NCBI GenBank assembly: GCA_023451915.1
Contig: JAEXXS010000183.1
Coordinates: 1-8,055, forward strand
Source of the DNA: Pseudomonadota bacterium
Lineage (GTDB): Bacteria > Pseudomonadota > Alphaproteobacteria > Rhizobiales > Rhizobiaceae
DNA length: 8,055 nt
Direction of reading: 5' to 3'
Shown piece after piece: positions 6,563 to 8,055 of the stretch; position 1 is the stretch's first letter, and each line of letters begins with the position of its first letter. Below the pieces are notes generated by a model. The model had not been told where the DNA came from. It saw only the letters and a program-made list of their open reading frames with translations, and did no database searches. The position numbers and the translations under genes were made by a program.

Positions 6563-7624
6563 ATGGGTTTTCTCAATATCAAGAACCTGAAAAAGAGCTT
6601 CGGCGCCAATACCGTCGTCCACGATTTCAACCTCGCAGTGGAAAAGGGCGAATTCGTCTCCTTTCTCGGACCATCGGGCTGCGGCAAGACCACCGTGTTG
6701 CGGATGATCGCCGGTTTCGAAGACCCGGATATCGGCTCCATCGAGATCAACGGCACCGACGTGGTGGACCTCAAGCCGAACCAGCGCAATATCGGCATGG
6801 TGTTTCAGGCCTACGCGCTGTTTCCCAACATGACGGTTGCGCAGAACGTTTCCTTCGGCCTGCGCGTTGCGGGCAAGCCGAAGGCGGAAATCGACGCCAC
6901 GGTGAAGGAAATGCTTGGCCTCATCCGCCTCGACCATCTGGCCGATCGCTATCCCTATCAGATGTCCGGCGGCCAGCAGCAGCGTGTGGCGCTTGCCCGC
7001 GCGCTTGCCACCAAGCCGCAGGTGCTGCTGCTTGATGAGCCGCTTTCGGCGCTCGATGCCAAGATCCGCATCAGCCTGCGCGAAGAAATCCGCACCATCC
7101 AGCAAAAGCTCGGCATCACGACAGTTTTCGTGACGCATGATCAGGAAGAGGCGCTGTCGATTTCCGACCGCATCGTGGTCATGCATGAAGGCCGTGCCGA
7201 CCAGATCGGTTCGCCCTTCGACATTTACAACCGTCCGGCCTCGCGTTTTGTGGCGTCCTTTGTCGGCACGCTCAACATGCTGGAAGCTTCGGTCAGCGAA
7301 CCGGAGAAGAACGCAATCGATCTCGACGGGCGTATGATCACCGTGCGCGACACGCTCGGCCATTATCCGAAGGGCAAGCCGGTGACGCTGGCGCTGCGCC
7401 CTGAAGCTGTCAGCCTTGAAGCGCGCAAGAGCCATGACACATCACTGGATGCGACCATCGAGGATGTGCATTTTCTTGGCTCCGTCATCCGCACGCGCGT
7501 GGCGCTGGGCAAAAACCGCCTGTCCTTCGATACGTTCAACGATCCGACGCAGCCGCCTCCACAGCGCGGCGACAAGGTAACCGTGCATTTCGCGGCCCAT
7601 GACCTGCTGGTGCTGGCAGACTAG
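6563..7624 (+). CDS. ABC importer ATPase with TOBE-like C-terminal domain (PotA/FbpC/UgpC type)
   Basis: This cytoplasmic ATPase would power uptake through the two permeases as a dimer. It has 353 residues, usual for this family. All catalytic motifs are intact: Walker A GPSGCGKTT (36-44), Q-loop Q82, signature MSGGQQQR (134-141), Walker B VLLLDEP (154-160), D-loop SALD (162-165) and switch histidine H192 in THDQEEAL. The signature begins with M where L is most common. IYNRPASRFVASFVG (221-235) marks the end of the ATPase core. The rest (about 240-353) is a TOBE-type regulatory domain with LALRPEAVSL (276-285). The start has no strong ribosome site, only GGGT about nine bases before, so it may depend on coupling to permease 2. 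The stop codon TAG is formed by the first three bases of the adjoining repeat. Confidence 0.95.
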   Translation: MGFLNIKNLKKSFGANTVVHDFNLAVEKGEFVSFLGPSGCGKTTVLRMIAGFEDPDIGSIEINGTDVVDLKPNQRNIGMVFQAYALFPNMTVAQNVSFGLRVAGKPKAEIDATVKEMLGLIRLDHLADRYPYQMSGGQQQRVALARALATKPQVLLLDEPLSALDAKIRISLREEIRTIQQKLGITTVFVTHDQEEALSISDRIVVMHEGRADQIGSPFDIYNRPASRFVASFVGTLNMLEASVSEPEKNAIDLDGRMITVRDTLGHYPKGKPVTLALRPEAVSLEARKSHDTSLDATIEDVHFLGSVIRTRVALGKNRLSFDTFNDPTQPPPQRGDKVTVHFAAHDLLVLAD

Positions 7625-7770
7625 AGCATTTCCAGCAAAAGTGCGTAGCGCCTACGCGGGGAAATCAGTCCACTGGACTGATTTCTGATCCCGCTTCGAT
7701 GCGTCGGATAATGCGTAAAAACAAATAGATAGAGCGGTTCCACGATTCCGTTTTAACCGGAACTGCTCTA
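7622..7770 (+). repeat. Palindromic intergenic repeat, long variant with inserted palindrome
   Basis: Both ends match the 4682-4785 copy: TAGAGCATTTCC to GTGCGTAGCG, then GGATAATGCG through to GCTCTA. The middle differs. About 53 bases (7651-7703) replace a short GTTTTGCGT-type segment. The replacement contains AAATCAGTCCA (7662-7672), a single C, and TGGACTGATTT (7674-7684), a perfect 11-bp dyad, flanked by GCGGG (7656-7660) and CCCGC (7690-7694). At the left junction GCGTAG/CTACGC (7643-7657) can also pair. The right module forms a long stem, TAGAGCGGTTCC with GGAACTGCTCTA, with one G-T pair. The element starts inside the ATPase stop codon. Confidence 0.85.
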
Positions 7771-7776
7771 AAATAC

Positions 7777-7800
7777 AAAACCCCGCGCGAGCGGGGTTTT
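7777..7800. terminator. Symmetrical (bidirectional) rho-independent terminator
   Basis: AAAACCCCGC (7777-7786) and GCGGGGTTTT (7791-7800) form a perfect 10-bp stem with a GCGA tetraloop. T-runs are present on each strand. It lies between the ABC operon and the converging minus-strand gene and can end transcription from both sides. Confidence 0.9.
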
Positions 7801-7840
7801 ACATTCTGGCGGCTATCATAAGCTTTGGCGCTGAATGGCT

Positions 7841-8055
7841 TCAGGCGCGGTTAGAGCCGACCTCGATAAGACCGCCGCGTACACGCTTGATGACGGTCAT
7901 GGCGAAAAGCAGGCACAGCAAGGGTTGGACCCAGAAGGCCCAGTCCGGCAATCCGCCGTCAATTGCGATCCACGCGCCAAGAACCCCGAACACTACGGCG
8001 CGGTCGCTCTTGCCCATCGGCCCGTCATAGCGGCGGCTTGCGCCCAGCGAAGCGC
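7841..8055 (-). CDS. C-terminal part of a CDP-alcohol phosphatidyltransferase-like membrane protein (5' end outside window)
   Basis: On the minus strand an open frame enters from the right edge and stops at TGA (7841-7843), giving 71 visible residues. The key stretch is ASRRYDGPMGKSDRAVVFGVLG, followed by two hydrophobic segments (about GVLGAWIAI and FWVQPLLCLLFAMTVI) and a basic, polar end (KRVRGGLIEVGSNRA). RRYDGPMGKSDRA is a block I associate with YnbA-like CDP-alcohol phosphatidyltransferases, which attach an alcohol head group to a lipid in the inner membrane. The catalytic DG..AR...G...D...D motif would be further upstream and is not visible, so the reaction is inferred. It converges on the ABC operon with the shared terminator between them. 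Confidence 0.7.
   Translation of the reverse strand, partial: ASLGASRRYDGPMGKSDRAVVFGVLGAWIAIDGGLPDWAFWVQPLLCLLFAMTVIKRVRGGLIEVGSNRA

Noticed and set aside
6449..7435. A 328-codon open frame on the minus strand, antisense to permease 2 and the ATPase
   Set aside because: It crosses two well-supported genes, is rich in His and Arg as expected of antisense translation, and shows no recognisable domain.

Overview
The window looks like chromosome of an alphaproteobacterium in the Brucella/Ochrobactrum group. The main reason is a family of roughly 100-bp palindromic intergenic repeats that resemble the Brucella Bru-RS type. Moderately high GC and rhizobial-type transporter sequences agree with this. 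The assignment rests on recalled family features, not on a search.

Layout, left to right. (1) 60-3123: a two-gene drug efflux module on the + strand, with an EmrA-like periplasmic adaptor and a 14-helix EmrB-like MFS exporter. Two inverted copies of the repeat lie between them (1370-1526), and a rho-independent terminator follows at about 3138-3180. (2) 3181-3476: a gene-free leader with two TGACA/TGTCA inverted repeats, probably the control region of the next operon. (3) 3477-7624: a complete ABC importer of the PotABCD/FbpABC type, with a secreted binding protein, two inner-membrane permeases that overlap by ATGA, and a PotA/UgpC-like ATPase. A 280-bp gap after the binding protein holds a strong stem-loop and another repeat copy. 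This arrangement commonly keeps the binding protein in excess over the membrane parts. (4) 7622-7800: a repeat copy carrying an inserted palindrome, then a symmetrical terminator. (5) 7841-8055: the C-terminal end of a converging minus-strand gene that resembles a CDP-alcohol phosphatidyltransferase and runs off the right edge.

Functionally, EmrA and EmrB would form an inner-membrane pump and adaptor that moves hydrophobic compounds out through a TolC-like outer-membrane channel not seen here. The ABC genes would take up one solute from the periplasm. The substrate cannot be read from sequence: iron(III), polyamine, phosphonate and others all use this architecture.

I did not find a clearly new biological system. 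The more interesting signals are non-coding: the modular repeats at gene boundaries, including one that supplies a stop codon and one that falsely lengthens a reading frame; the operator-like inverted repeats upstream of the binding protein; and the intercistronic stem-loop.
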